From positions 1 through 64,000 of the forward strand of contig JANQPD010000085.1 in the NCBI GenBank assembly GCA_028285465.1: DNA of 64,000 nucleotides, written 5' to 3'. The position numbers and the translations under genes were made by a program. The notes beneath the pieces were generated by a model that was not told the origin of the DNA, did not search any database, and saw only the letters and a program-made list of their open reading frames with translations. This stretch comes from Owenweeksia sp. (GTDB taxonomy: Bacteria; Bacteroidota; Bacteroidia; Flavobacteriales; Schleiferiaceae). Every line of letters starts with the position of its first letter. Position 1 is the stretch's first letter. This document shows, one piece after another, positions 25,970-35,041 of this stretch.

Positions 25970-26962
25970 ATGATCAAAGTAGCCATTAATGGCTTTGGCC
26001 GCATAGGAAGGCTCACCTTTCGGGACCTAATTGAGAAACAAAACATAGAAGTGGTCGCTATCAATGACCTCACAGACACCAAAACCCTGGCGCACCTGCT
26101 TAAATTTGACTCTGTACACGGGCAGCTGCCCGATACGGTAGAAGCTACGGAGGAGGGCATAAGAGTGGGCGGTTCGGAGATACGCGTTTTTTCGGAACGC
26201 GACCCCAAAAAATTACCCTGGAAAGCACTGGATATAGATTTGGTGATCGAATGTACAGGCATTTTCCGCAATCGCGAAAAAATGAACTGGCATGTAGAGG
26301 CCGGAGCCAGGATGGTATTGCTCAGCGCACCTGCCTCCGGAGATGTGAAAACCATAGTGTTGGGCGTAAATGACGCACAGTTAAACAGCGGAGACCAGTT
26401 TATTTCCAATGCGAGTTGCACCACAAACTGCCTGGCGCCTGTAGCGAAGGTATTGGATGATGCTTTTGGTATTGAGAAGGGGTATATGACCACCGTGCAT
26501 GCCTATACAGCCGACCAGAACCTGCAGGACGCTCCGCACAAAGATCTGCGCAGGGCAAGAGCTGCAGCATTGAGCATCATCCCCACTTCTACGGGAGCCG
26601 CACAGGCGGTGGGCCTGGTATTGCCCCAGCTAAAGGGAAAACTGGATGGCTTTGCCTTACGCGTTCCCACCCCAACGGGTTCTGTAGTTGACCTGACCGC
26701 TATGCTTGCACGTGAAGTATCTGCAGAAGAAGTAAACGAGGCCATGAAGCAGGCGGCCAGCAGTAAAATGCACGGTATTTTGCAATACAGCACTGATCCG
26801 CTTGTGTCGGTTGATATAGTAGGCAATAAGCACTCCAGTATCTTTGATAGTGCCTTGACCACTACCACCGGGAATCTGGCAAAAGTAGTAGCCTGGTACG
26901 ATAATGAAGCGGGATATTCGGCACGTCTTGCCGATCTCGCAGAGATGATGGGGAATATGTAA
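25970..26962 (+). CDS. gapA: Glyceraldehyde-3-phosphate dehydrogenase, type I
   Basis: 330 residues. The NAD-binding start is MIKVAINGFGRIGRL, with D33 in AINDLTD favouring NAD over NADP. The catalytic cysteine is C150 in SNASCTTNCLAP, and HAYTADQNLQDAPHKDLRRARAA holds the active-site His. It oxidises glyceraldehyde 3-phosphate to 1,3-bisphosphoglycerate. It is translated 12 bp after pfkA and presumably shares its transcript. Its stop codon is overlapped by the next palindromic operator (26955-26973), which separates this pair from the kinase/phosphorylase operon. Confidence 0.96.
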   Translation: MIKVAINGFGRIGRLTFRDLIEKQNIEVVAINDLTDTKTLAHLLKFDSVHGQLPDTVEATEEGIRVGGSEIRVFSERDPKKLPWKALDIDLVIECTGIFRNREKMNWHVEAGARMVLLSAPASGDVKTIVLGVNDAQLNSGDQFISNASCTTNCLAPVAKVLDDAFGIEKGYMTTVHAYTADQNLQDAPHKDLRRARAAALSIIPTSTGAAQAVGLVLPQLKGKLDGFALRVPTPTGSVVDLTAMLAREVSAEEVNEAMKQAASSKMHGILQYSTDPLVSVDIVGNKHSSIFDSALTTTTGNLAKVVAWYDNEAGYSARLADLAEMMGNM

Positions 26963-26973
26963 AAATTACACTA
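26955..26973. promoter_or_regulatory. Palindromic operator TATGTA-N5-TACACTA at the gapA stop codon
   Basis: ATATGTAaaaatTACACTA. The right arm matches the consensus and the left arm is weaker (TGTA core kept). It overlaps the gapA stop codon and lies 40 bp before the kinase ATG, so it probably controls an internal promoter for the kinase-pgmB-GH65-amylase-mgsA genes. Confidence 0.65.
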
Positions 26974-27012
26974 AGCCAATTTTAGTATTTTGGCGCACTC
27001 AAATCAATTGTA

Positions 27013-27891
27013 ATGATCTTTATTGCGGAAAGCGGCTCAACAAAATGTGATGCAGTATTTATGCGCCCCGATGGAAAGGAGGTAGCGCGGGTAAATACTA
27101 TGGGCTTCAATCCTTACTTCCATACGGCAGCCTTTATACGCAAAGAGGTGGCCCGGGTGCCGGAGATACAGCGCTTTGGAAAAGAGGTAAGCAAAGTGTT
27201 TTTTTACGGGGCGGGGTGTAGCAGCCCTTCGCTCAATGCCATTGTAGCCGAAGGCTTACAAGAAGCTTTTCCCAATGCAGAGATCCTTGTTGATCACGAC
27301 CTTAAATCCTGTGCCTATGCCACGTATAACGGGGAGCCGAACATCAGTTGCATCCTGGGCACCGGGAGCAATTCCGTGTATTTTGACGGGAAAGAAATAA
27401 GTGAAGAGGTACCGGCCCTGGCCTATATCCTGGGAGACGAGGGCTCCGGGAGCTATCTGGGCAAAAAACTGCTGGCTGCATATTTATATAAGCAATTGCC
27501 TCCCTCTATTCAGGAAGACTTTGAGCAAACGTATACACTCAGGCGCGATGAGATCATGGAGCATGTATATGCGCGGCCCCATGCCAATGTCTACCTGGCG
27601 GGTTTTGCTCCTTTTTTTAGCAAGCACATTAAGCATCCGTATATGTGGGAGATTGTATTTACCGGCTTCCGCACTTTTCTGGAAATACACGCTTTATGCT
27701 ATCCCAATGCGCGCGCAGTGGAGTTGAATTTTGTGGGGAGCATTGCCTATCACTTTAAAGATGTCCTGGAGGATGCTGCAGAGCACTTGGACCTGAAAAT
27801 GGGTATTGTTGTACAAAAGCCGCTGGACGGCCTCATTGCCTATCATTTTAACTACCTGTTGCGCTCACCGTCAACCATAAAAATGGCTTAA
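27013..27891 (+). CDS. BadF/BadG-type sugar kinase (glucokinase or N-acetylglucosamine kinase-like)
   Basis: 292 residues of the ASKHA ATPase fold. It shows phosphate-1 IAESGSTKCDAVF at the N-terminus, SCILGTGSNSVYFDG (phosphate-2) and the ILGDEGSGSYLGKKLL segment typical of BadF/NagK-like kinases. Homologues in Bacteroidota are usually annotated as N-acetylglucosamine kinases. Here it comes 4 bp before beta-phosphoglucomutase and upstream of maltose phosphorylase, which releases free glucose, so phosphorylation of glucose to glucose 6-phosphate is the likelier job. Sequence alone does not settle the substrate. Confidence 0.8.
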   Translation: MIFIAESGSTKCDAVFMRPDGKEVARVNTMGFNPYFHTAAFIRKEVARVPEIQRFGKEVSKVFFYGAGCSSPSLNAIVAEGLQEAFPNAEILVDHDLKSCAYATYNGEPNISCILGTGSNSVYFDGKEISEEVPALAYILGDEGSGSYLGKKLLAAYLYKQLPPSIQEDFEQTYTLRRDEIMEHVYARPHANVYLAGFAPFFSKHIKHPYMWEIVFTGFRTFLEIHALCYPNARAVELNFVGSIAYHFKDVLEDAAEHLDLKMGIVVQKPLDGLIAYHFNYLLRSPSTIKMA

Positions 27892-27895
27892 GTCC

Positions 27896-28549
27896 ATGAT
27901 ACAAGCGTTTATTTTTGACCTGGATGGGGTTTTGGTGGATACGGCTAAATACCACTTTAGGGCCTGGCACAGGTTGGCGAAGTCGATAGATATTCATTTT
28001 ACAGAGGAAGAAAACGAACAACTCAAAGGCGTAAGCCGCAAAGAGTCGCTGGAAAAGATCATGCAATGGGGCGGGGTAAGTCTTCCCGAAAAAGAAAAGG
28101 AAAAACTAATGGCGCTCAAGAATGCGTGGTACCTGGAATTTGTGAATGAAATGGATGCCTCCGAAACACTTCCTGGTGTTCGGCTGTTTTTAGAAGAATG
28201 CCGCGCTATGCAACTCAAAATAGCATTGGGAAGCGCCAGCAAAAATGCGGTGCAGATCTTACAGCGTACGGAGCTTTCTTCTTTTTTTGATGTGGTTATT
28301 GACGGTACCAAAACTTCAAAATCCAAGCCGCATCCGCAAGTATTCCTTATGGGAGCCGAAGCTTTGGACGTACAACCCGCTAAATCGGTCGTTTTTGAAG
28401 ATTCCATAGCCGGCATTGAAGCAGCTCAACGGGGAGGGTTTAAAAGCGTAGGCATTGGAAAAGCACAGAACCTGGGCAAAGCAGACCTTATTCTGGAAAG
28501 TCTGCAACGCAAAAAAGCCAGTGAGATCATTAACCATTTGAATTTTTAG
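27896..28549 (+). CDS. pgmB: Beta-phosphoglucomutase
   Basis: 217 residues, HAD superfamily with an alpha-helical cap. Motif I is FIFDLDGVLVDTAKYHFRAW with both aspartates; ALGSASKNA (motif II), SKSKPHPQVFL (Lys) and VVFEDSIAGIEAAQ (motif IV) follow. It converts beta-glucose 1-phosphate to glucose 6-phosphate, completing the maltose phosphorylase route. The gene lies 4 bp after the kinase and 8 bp before the GH65 gene, a standard maltose-phosphorolysis arrangement. Confidence 0.94.
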   Translation: MIQAFIFDLDGVLVDTAKYHFRAWHRLAKSIDIHFTEEENEQLKGVSRKESLEKIMQWGGVSLPEKEKEKLMALKNAWYLEFVNEMDASETLPGVRLFLEECRAMQLKIALGSASKNAVQILQRTELSSFFDVVIDGTKTSKSKPHPQVFLMGAEALDVQPAKSVVFEDSIAGIEAAQRGGFKSVGIGKAQNLGKADLILESLQRKKASEIINHLNF

Positions 28550-28557
28550 CTCCATTG

Positions 28558-30843
28558 ATGAAGGAAAAGTACCTGGTAGCGGATGAATGGAACATCATAG
28601 AAGAAGGGTGGGACCCGGCACGTCAGGAGGGCTCGGAATCTATTTTTAGCCTTGGCAACGGCCACATGGGCCAGCGCGCCAACTTTGAAGAGCAATACAC
28701 GGGCAAACACCTGCAGGGCAGTTACATAGCGGGGATCTATTATCCCGATAAAACGCGTGTAGGCTGGTGGAAAAACGGATACCCGGATTATTTTGCCAAG
28801 GTGCTCAATTCGGTAAACTGGATTGGGATCAACCTGAGCATTGATGGCGAAGCATTGGACCTGGCAAAAGTGAAAGTGAGGGAGTTCAGGCGCATACTGA
28901 ACATGAAAACCGGCACCTTAAGCCGCAGCTTTACGGCTGAATTACACGGTGGAAGGGAGCTAAAGGTAGAAACGCTGCGCTTTATAAGTATGAAACGCAA
29001 AGAAATAGGGGCTATCCGGTATAGCCTTACTCCTCTGAACTTTGAGGGAAGCATCAGCTATACGCCTTACCTCGATTTTGACGTAGTAAACCACGACAGC
29101 AATTATGATGAGCAGTTCTGGGAAGGGGTAGAAGAGCATGTAGGTACGCAAAAGGCAGTGTTGAGTGCCCGCACCAAAAAACTGGACTTTCATGTAGCGG
29201 CGGCTATGCGGTATGAATTTTTTGAGGACGGCAAGCACATTACCCTGTATCCTGAGATGGAGAAACGGGCCCGCTATGCCCAAAATACGTTTGCCGCTAC
29301 TGTGGAAGAAGGAAAAACGTACCACCTGTATAAGTATGCCGCGGTAGTTTCCTCTTTGCATCATACCAAGGCAGCGTTGATCTCCGTAGCGGATAACCTG
29401 GCGTCTGACGCCATGAATGACGGATTTAGGCAATTGCTTGATGAGCACACAACAGATTGGGCGGCACGCTGGGAAAAGAGCGACATCATGATCGAAGGGG
29501 ATGTGGAAGCGCAGCAAGGCATCCGCTTTAATATTTTTCAACTAACCCAAACCTATACCGGCGAAGATGCCCGCCTCAACATTGGCCCAAAGGGCTTTAC
29601 CGGGGAAAAATACGGAGGTTCTACCTATTGGGATACCGAAGCTTATTGCCTGCCTTTCTACATGGCCAGCGCCGGGCAGGAAGTGGCCAAAAACCTCCTG
29701 GTGTACCGCTACAACCACCTGCCCAAAGCCATTGAAAATGCCGAAAAACTTGGGTTTACCGGGGGCGCTGCGCTGTATCCTATGGTTACCATGAATGGGG
29801 AGGAATGCCACAACGAATGGGAGATCACCTTTGAAGAAATACACCGGAACGGGGCTATTGCATACGCCATTTACAATTACATACGCTATTTTGGTGATGA
29901 AACCTACCTGGCGGATTATGGCTTGGAAGTATTAATTGCCATTGCCCGCTTTTGGGCACAACGCGTAAACTGGAGCACCGCAAAACAGCAGTATGTAATG
30001 CTGGGCGTAACTGGCCCGAACGAGTACGAAAACAACGTCAACAACAATTGGTACACTAGTTATATTGCGCAGTGGTGTTTGTCCTATGCCCTGGAAAGCA
30101 TTGCCCAGGTGGAGGAACTTGATAAAACCCGCCTTACCGAAATATTTGACAAAACAGCTTTTGACCGGGAAAAGGAAAGTGAACAGTGGCAGCACATCAT
30201 CCACAAGCTGTACTTGCCTTATGATGAAGCGCAAGGCATTTTCCTGCAGCAAGAAAACTACTTGGACAAGGAACAACGTACCGCGGAGGATCTTGACCCG
30301 GGGGAGCGCCCTATAAACCAGCATTGGAGCTGGGACCGCATCCTGCGTTCTTGTTTTATTAAGCAAGCCGATGTACTCCAGGGGCTTTATTTTTTCGAGG
30401 AAGACTTTGACCGGGAAACCGTGCGCAGGAATTTTGACTTCTATGAGCCGCGTACGCTGCACGAGAGTTCACTATCCCCATGTGTGCATGTAGTACTGGC
30501 GGCTTACCTCGATAAAATGGAAAAAGCGTACGAGCTGTACCTGCGCACCAGCCGCCTGGACCTGGACGATTACAACCGGGAGGTACACGAAGGCCTGCAC
30601 ATTACCAGCATGGCAGGCACCTGGTTAAGTGTAGTAGAGGGCTTCGGAGGCATGCGTGTGCGCAACGGAGCTTTGCATTTTACGCCCAAGCTACCTAAAG
30701 GCTGGCATAAACTCTCCTTTAAAATTGCCTTTGGCGGCACTACTTTGCTTTGCTCCTTTGGCAGGGAAAACCACATGGTAAAGAACCTGGGGGTACAAAA
30801 GGTAAAAGTGGCGATAAACGGCAAAGAGGCACAACTTGTTTAA
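28558..30843 (+). CDS. GH65 maltose phosphorylase
   Basis: 761 residues from the ATG at 28558 (a TTG directly before it is unnecessary). Family features include EGWDPARQEGSESIFSLGNGHMGQRANFEE at the N-terminus, TGEDARLNIGPKGFTGEKYGGSTYWDTEAY, VTGPNEYENNVNNNW with the general-acid Glu, and the phosphate-site region HWSWDRILRSCFIKQADVLQG. There is no signal peptide, so it is cytoplasmic. It splits maltose with phosphate into beta-glucose 1-phosphate and glucose, feeding the two genes just upstream. Trehalose or kojibiose phosphorylase activity is the alternative within GH65; the locus favours maltose. Confidence 0.93.
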   Translation: MKEKYLVADEWNIIEEGWDPARQEGSESIFSLGNGHMGQRANFEEQYTGKHLQGSYIAGIYYPDKTRVGWWKNGYPDYFAKVLNSVNWIGINLSIDGEALDLAKVKVREFRRILNMKTGTLSRSFTAELHGGRELKVETLRFISMKRKEIGAIRYSLTPLNFEGSISYTPYLDFDVVNHDSNYDEQFWEGVEEHVGTQKAVLSARTKKLDFHVAAAMRYEFFEDGKHITLYPEMEKRARYAQNTFAATVEEGKTYHLYKYAAVVSSLHHTKAALISVADNLASDAMNDGFRQLLDEHTTDWAARWEKSDIMIEGDVEAQQGIRFNIFQLTQTYTGEDARLNIGPKGFTGEKYGGSTYWDTEAYCLPFYMASAGQEVAKNLLVYRYNHLPKAIENAEKLGFTGGAALYPMVTMNGEECHNEWEITFEEIHRNGAIAYAIYNYIRYFGDETYLADYGLEVLIAIARFWAQRVNWSTAKQQYVMLGVTGPNEYENNVNNNWYTSYIAQWCLSYALESIAQVEELDKTRLTEIFDKTAFDREKESEQWQHIIHKLYLPYDEAQGIFLQQENYLDKEQRTAEDLDPGERPINQHWSWDRILRSCFIKQADVLQGLYFFEEDFDRETVRRNFDFYEPRTLHESSLSPCVHVVLAAYLDKMEKAYELYLRTSRLDLDDYNREVHEGLHITSMAGTWLSVVEGFGGMRVRNGALHFTPKLPKGWHKLSFKIAFGGTTLLCSFGRENHMVKNLGVQKVKVAINGKEAQLV

Positions 30844-30859
30844 CAGAAAGCAAAAAGCC

Positions 30860-33208
30860 ATGAAGGGCAAAGCTCTATTTTTCAGCTTGTTTCTAACGTC
30901 AATAGCTTTCTATGCAGGGGGGCAAACCGCTTTGCATGGGCTATTTACACCGGTTCAATTACAACCGGAGCAAAGCACCATTTACCTGCGCGATTATTTG
31001 GTGGATGAAGCGCCTGATGCCATTGAACTCCCCCGAGGGCTTTACCAGCTGAACAACAGCATAGATACCATCGTGCTGAGTGGGAAAATGGCCCAAAAAA
31101 TAGACGTGCTAAAAGTGCGTACCGGTGCGGAAACCAGGAGCATAGTGCTGATAAATCCCAGTGCCCGTCAGGTAAACATTACGGTTTCCGCTCAACAGCT
31201 TTATGGCAAAGAAGTACGGATCATTGGCGCTTTTAACAATTGGAACAGAGGCAGTGAAGTGCTGAAACCGGGGAAAGGCGTGTACAGTGCCAGCTATACC
31301 CTGGAACCCGGTAGCTATGAATATAAGTTCTTTGTAGATGGGCAGGAGATGTTGGACCCCAGCAATCCGGATAGCGTTTCAAACGGCATGGGGGGGTACA
31401 ATAATATCCTTGAAGTGAAACCCGAGAGCGATGAGCGCGCGCATGCCTTCGACCTTCAATTAGGTAAGGATACCATTAGAGATCCTGATGTATTAGAAAA
31501 GATCACTATCCAGCCTTCCATAAAGATTAGCAGTCGGCTCAAGGGCAATCAATACCTGGCCCTTTGGAACAATCAAAAAATTGAGCCCTTCCATGGTACT
31601 CTAACCATACCCTTGAAGGCCAAAAAAACCAAACGTTCATACATCCGTGTGTATTCCTTTGCGGGAAGTGATAAGGGACGTGATCAGCTGATACCTTTAG
31701 AATATGGTGTTCCGGTTTCTGAGGTAAACGAATTAGATCGCAGCGACTGGCACCAGGCACGCATGTATTTTTTGATGATTGACCGCTTTTACAATGGCAA
31801 TACAAAGAATGACCTGCCCACACCAGACACCAGTATTAAGCCCATTGCGAATTATATGGGCGGTGACTTAGCCGGTGTAGCGCAAAAAGTAGCAGGAGGT
31901 TTTTTTGAAGACCTGGGCACCAATACCATCTGGCTTTCGCCCATTACGCAGAATCCGTACGATGCCTGGGGACTTTGGAACAAAGGCAAGGTACACAGCA
32001 CCTTTAGCGGGTATCACGGCTATTGGCCGATCAGCAATAAGCGGGTAGATACACGCTTTGGCGATTCCAAAGGGGTAAAGACGCTCTTGCGTGAAGCACA
32101 TGCACGAAAGCAGAATGTGGTTTTGGATTATGTGGCCAATCACGTACACATCCACCATCCGGTTTATACGCAGCATAAAGACTGGGCAACGAACCTCTAC
32201 TTGCCTGATGGGACAAAAAATACGGAAAAGTGGGACGCACATCGCCTGACGACCTGGTTCGATGATCACCTGCCCACTCTGGACCTCAGGCGTTACGAGG
32301 TAGTAGACCCTATGGCCGACAGCGCTCTTTTCTGGGTAGATCGCTACGATTTTGACGGCTTTCGCCACGATGCCACCAAACACATTGATGAACTGTACTG
32401 GCGTACCCTCACTTACCGGATAAAGAAAAAAACCGGCAAACCTATCTACCAGATCGGGGAAACCTACGGCAGTCCGCAACTGATCAACAGTTACATCAGC
32501 AGTGGTATGCTGGATGCACAGTTTGATTTTAACCTGTACGATGCAGCTGTTTCAGCTTTTGCTTTTAAAAACGGCGACCTGGATAACCTGATACATAAGA
32601 CGCAGCAGGCGCTAAACGTATACGGCTACCACCATTTAATGGGGAATATAAGCGGCAACCAGGACCGGGTGCGCTTTATTACCCTTGCCAATGGCGATGT
32701 AAAGCCCCAGGATGACGCCAAACTAGTAGGCTGGGATACTGAAATAGGCAAGCCTGCCACGGAAGCATACCAAAGACTGGCCCTGCTGCATGCGTTTAAC
32801 TATGCCATGCCGGGTATTCCCTGCATCTGTTATGGCGATGAATACGGTATGCCCGGGGCAGGAGATCCCGACAACCGCAGGATGATGATCTTTGAAGGTT
32901 ACGATAGTGATGAGCAGGCTTTGCTTTCCAAAGTGAAGAAACTGAATGCCTTGAGAGCAGGAAATCTGGCCCTTTTGTACGGAAGCACATCCATAGAAAA
33001 GCTAAAGGAGAATCTCTTGCTGATCACCCGCGTTTACCTGGATGAAGAAGTAAAAGTCTTGATCAATACAGGAAGTAAAGCACAGGACATAGACCTACGT
33101 ACATGGAAAGGGCAATATGTCCGTCACTTTACAGAGGAGCCTGCTGCGGCTGAGTACTTACTTACCTTACCCCCGCTGAGCTTTGAATATTTAATCAAAA
33201 TCAACTAA
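30860..33208 (+). CDS. Exported GH13 alpha-amylase with CBM48-like domain
   Basis: 782 residues from the ATG at 30860, which gives signal peptide MKGKALFFSLFLTSIAFYAGG; an upstream TTG overlaps the GH65 gene. After an N-terminal beta domain comes a CBM48/glycogen-binding-like module (about 117-190, VRIIGAFNNWNRGSEVL...GSYEYKFFVDG). The GH13 barrel has VVLDYVANHV (region I), DGFRHDATKH (II, nucleophile) and YQIGETYGS (III). Region IV reads SGNQDRVRF, with Gln where most GH13 enzymes, including the other three here, have His. It has no T9SS domain or lipobox, so it is probably periplasmic and trims imported maltodextrins. Confidence 0.9.
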   Translation: MKGKALFFSLFLTSIAFYAGGQTALHGLFTPVQLQPEQSTIYLRDYLVDEAPDAIELPRGLYQLNNSIDTIVLSGKMAQKIDVLKVRTGAETRSIVLINPSARQVNITVSAQQLYGKEVRIIGAFNNWNRGSEVLKPGKGVYSASYTLEPGSYEYKFFVDGQEMLDPSNPDSVSNGMGGYNNILEVKPESDERAHAFDLQLGKDTIRDPDVLEKITIQPSIKISSRLKGNQYLALWNNQKIEPFHGTLTIPLKAKKTKRSYIRVYSFAGSDKGRDQLIPLEYGVPVSEVNELDRSDWHQARMYFLMIDRFYNGNTKNDLPTPDTSIKPIANYMGGDLAGVAQKVAGGFFEDLGTNTIWLSPITQNPYDAWGLWNKGKVHSTFSGYHGYWPISNKRVDTRFGDSKGVKTLLREAHARKQNVVLDYVANHVHIHHPVYTQHKDWATNLYLPDGTKNTEKWDAHRLTTWFDDHLPTLDLRRYEVVDPMADSALFWVDRYDFDGFRHDATKHIDELYWRTLTYRIKKKTGKPIYQIGETYGSPQLINSYISSGMLDAQFDFNLYDAAVSAFAFKNGDLDNLIHKTQQALNVYGYHHLMGNISGNQDRVRFITLANGDVKPQDDAKLVGWDTEIGKPATEAYQRLALLHAFNYAMPGIPCICYGDEYGMPGAGDPDNRRMMIFEGYDSDEQALLSKVKKLNALRAGNLALLYGSTSIEKLKENLLLITRVYLDEEVKVLINTGSKAQDIDLRTWKGQYVRHFTEEPAAAEYLLTLPPLSFEYLIKIN

Positions 33209-33210
33209 AC

Positions 33211-34602
33211 ATGCGTACGAAATCAACCTATATCATGCTTTGTGGTTTTTTAGCCCTTATCTCGGCAATGGGCTGCCAGCAAAGCCCGCAAAAAAACATT
33301 GAAAAAACGGTAGAGGAAACGCCCATATCGGTAAAGGTGAAGCACGCAGACTGGGTAAAAAATGCCTCCATCTATGAAGTAAACATCCGGCAATTTACCC
33401 CCGAAGGAACCATAAACGCCTTCAGGAAAGAGCTTCCCAGGCTTAAAGCACTGGGCGTTGAACTCTTGTGGATCATGCCTATCCAGCCCATTGGTGAAAA
33501 GAACAGGAAAGGGAGCCTGGGGAGCTATTATTCTATCAAAGACTATACAGCCGTAAATCCGGAGTTTGGGACCCTGGAAGATTTCAAGGCGTTGGTAAAA
33601 GAAGCGCATGCCCTTGGGTTAAAAGTGATCCTCGACTGGGTAGCCAACCATACGGCATGGGATGCGGTGTGGATAGACCAGCACCCTGACTGGTATACCC
33701 GGAATGATTCCAATGAAATTGTATCTCCTGTGGAGGATTGGAGTGATGTTGCAGATCTGAACTATGGAAACAAAGACATGCGGGCAGCTATGTTGGCTGC
33801 CTTAAAATTCTGGGTGCGCGAAGCAGATATAGATGGCTACCGCTGTGATGTGGCCATGATGGTACCCATGGATTTCTGGAACCAGGCGCGGGAAGAACTG
33901 GACGACATTAACCCCGTATTTATGCTGGCAGAAGCCGAAGGCCCCGAATTTCATGAAAAGGCATTTGATATGACCTATGGCTGGGAGTTTCATCACCTTA
34001 TGAACCAGGTCGCTAAAGGGCTTGAGCCGGTAAGTGGCTTTACACAATATGCGCAAAAACAGGATACCACGTATGGCGAAGGCGATATCCGTATGTATTT
34101 CACCACCAACCATGACGAAAACAGTTGGAACGGAACCGTTTATGAACGCTTGGGAGAGAACCACCGCAATTTTTTTATACTGGCAGCTACTTTTCCACAG
34201 GGCATGCCTTTGGTATACAGTGGCCAGGAGGCCGGTTTAAACAAACGATTGGCCTTTTTTGAAAAAGACACCATTGACTGGACCGATACCAGCTTGGTAG
34301 AGTTTTACAAGCAGGTACTGCACTTACATGCCGGGCACCCGGCCTTAGCGAATGGTAAGGCCGAAGGTGATTTTAAAGTGCTTGCCGAGGAAAAAGGCCT
34401 CTATGCCTATACACGCAGCAAAGCAGGGCAAACACTGCTGGTAGCGCTTAACTTTAGCAATAGTGCCCAACGCCTCATGTTAGCACAACAAAGTAGCGGA
34501 GAAGGTTTTGCCAGTTTATTGGGATCGGGTTATGTGAAAGGGATAAACGGAGGGCTGGAAATTCCGGCCCACGGACACCTGGTGCTTGACATTACAAAAT
34601 AA
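33211..34602 (+). CDS. GH13 alpha-amylase lipoprotein
   Basis: 463 residues. A lipoprotein signal MRTKSTYIMLCGFLALISAMGC carries C22 as the lipid site. A compact GH13 enzyme without extra domains follows: VILDWVANHTAWD (region I), DGYRCDVAMMV (II, nucleophile Asp), VFMLAEAEG (III, acid Glu) and FTTNHDENSW (IV, with His). It starts 2 bp after the preceding amylase gene and ends 13 bp before mgsA, so translation is closely coupled. The cysteine is followed by QQSPQKN without an acidic cluster, which favours a periplasm-facing lipoprotein acting on imported oligosaccharides. Confidence 0.91.
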   Translation: MRTKSTYIMLCGFLALISAMGCQQSPQKNIEKTVEETPISVKVKHADWVKNASIYEVNIRQFTPEGTINAFRKELPRLKALGVELLWIMPIQPIGEKNRKGSLGSYYSIKDYTAVNPEFGTLEDFKALVKEAHALGLKVILDWVANHTAWDAVWIDQHPDWYTRNDSNEIVSPVEDWSDVADLNYGNKDMRAAMLAALKFWVREADIDGYRCDVAMMVPMDFWNQAREELDDINPVFMLAEAEGPEFHEKAFDMTYGWEFHHLMNQVAKGLEPVSGFTQYAQKQDTTYGEGDIRMYFTTNHDENSWNGTVYERLGENHRNFFILAATFPQGMPLVYSGQEAGLNKRLAFFEKDTIDWTDTSLVEFYKQVLHLHAGHPALANGKAEGDFKVLAEEKGLYAYTRSKAGQTLLVALNFSNSAQRLMLAQQSSGEGFASLLGSGYVKGINGGLEIPAHGHLVLDITK

Positions 34603-34615
34603 GTCAGGAAAGATT

Positions 34616-34987
34616 ATGAAAATAGCGCTCATTGCCCACGATGGAAAGAAGGCGGAAATGGTAAGCTTTATGCGCGATTTCCTGGAGGAGCTTCACCGTA
34701 AGGACATTGAGCTGGTAGCTACCGGTACTACGGGTAGTCATGTTGTGCGTGCAGGACTGGAGGTACAAAGAGTATTGAGCGGACCCATGGGCGGAGATGC
34801 GCAGATTGCGACTATGGTGGCAGAAGGGCAGGTACATGCGGTGTTTTTCTTCCGCGACCCCCTGGATAAACACCCGCATGAGCCGGATATTCTTATGCTG
34901 ATGCGCATGTGTGATGTACATAACATTCCATTGGCGACTAATCCGGCAACGGCCAAATTGGTTTTTGAGCGCTTGCTCAACAGCTAA
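34616..34987 (+). CDS. mgsA: Methylglyoxal synthase
   Basis: 123 residues from the ATG at 34616 (MKIALIAHDGKKAEMV). Earlier in-frame codons lie inside the amylase gene. Phosphate-binding GTTGSHV, SGPMGGDAQIA with the catalytic Asp, and FFRDPLDKHPHEPDI are all present. It turns dihydroxyacetone phosphate into methylglyoxal and phosphate, bypassing lower glycolysis when sugar phosphates build up. Its place as the last gene of the maltose-phosphorylase operon suggests a relief valve for sugar influx. The operator of the next gene begins inside its stop codon. Confidence 0.94.
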   Translation: MKIALIAHDGKKAEMVSFMRDFLEELHRKDIELVATGTTGSHVVRAGLEVQRVLSGPMGGDAQIATMVAEGQVHAVFFFRDPLDKHPHEPDILMLMRMCDVHNIPLATNPATAKLVFERLLNS

Positions 34988-35004
34988 GTGTAATAATTAC
35001 ACTT
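34986..35004. promoter_or_regulatory. Palindromic operator AAGTGTA-N5-TACACTT upstream of the MFS transporter
   Basis: AAGTGTAataatTACACTT, with perfect 7-bp arms, starting within the mgsA stop codon and 37 bp before the transporter ATG. A TACATTGC at 35012, close to TAnnTTTG, may be the -7 element. Confidence 0.8.
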
Positions 35005-35041
35005 TATTTTATACATTGCTGCTTCTTAACGGTTTCACAAC

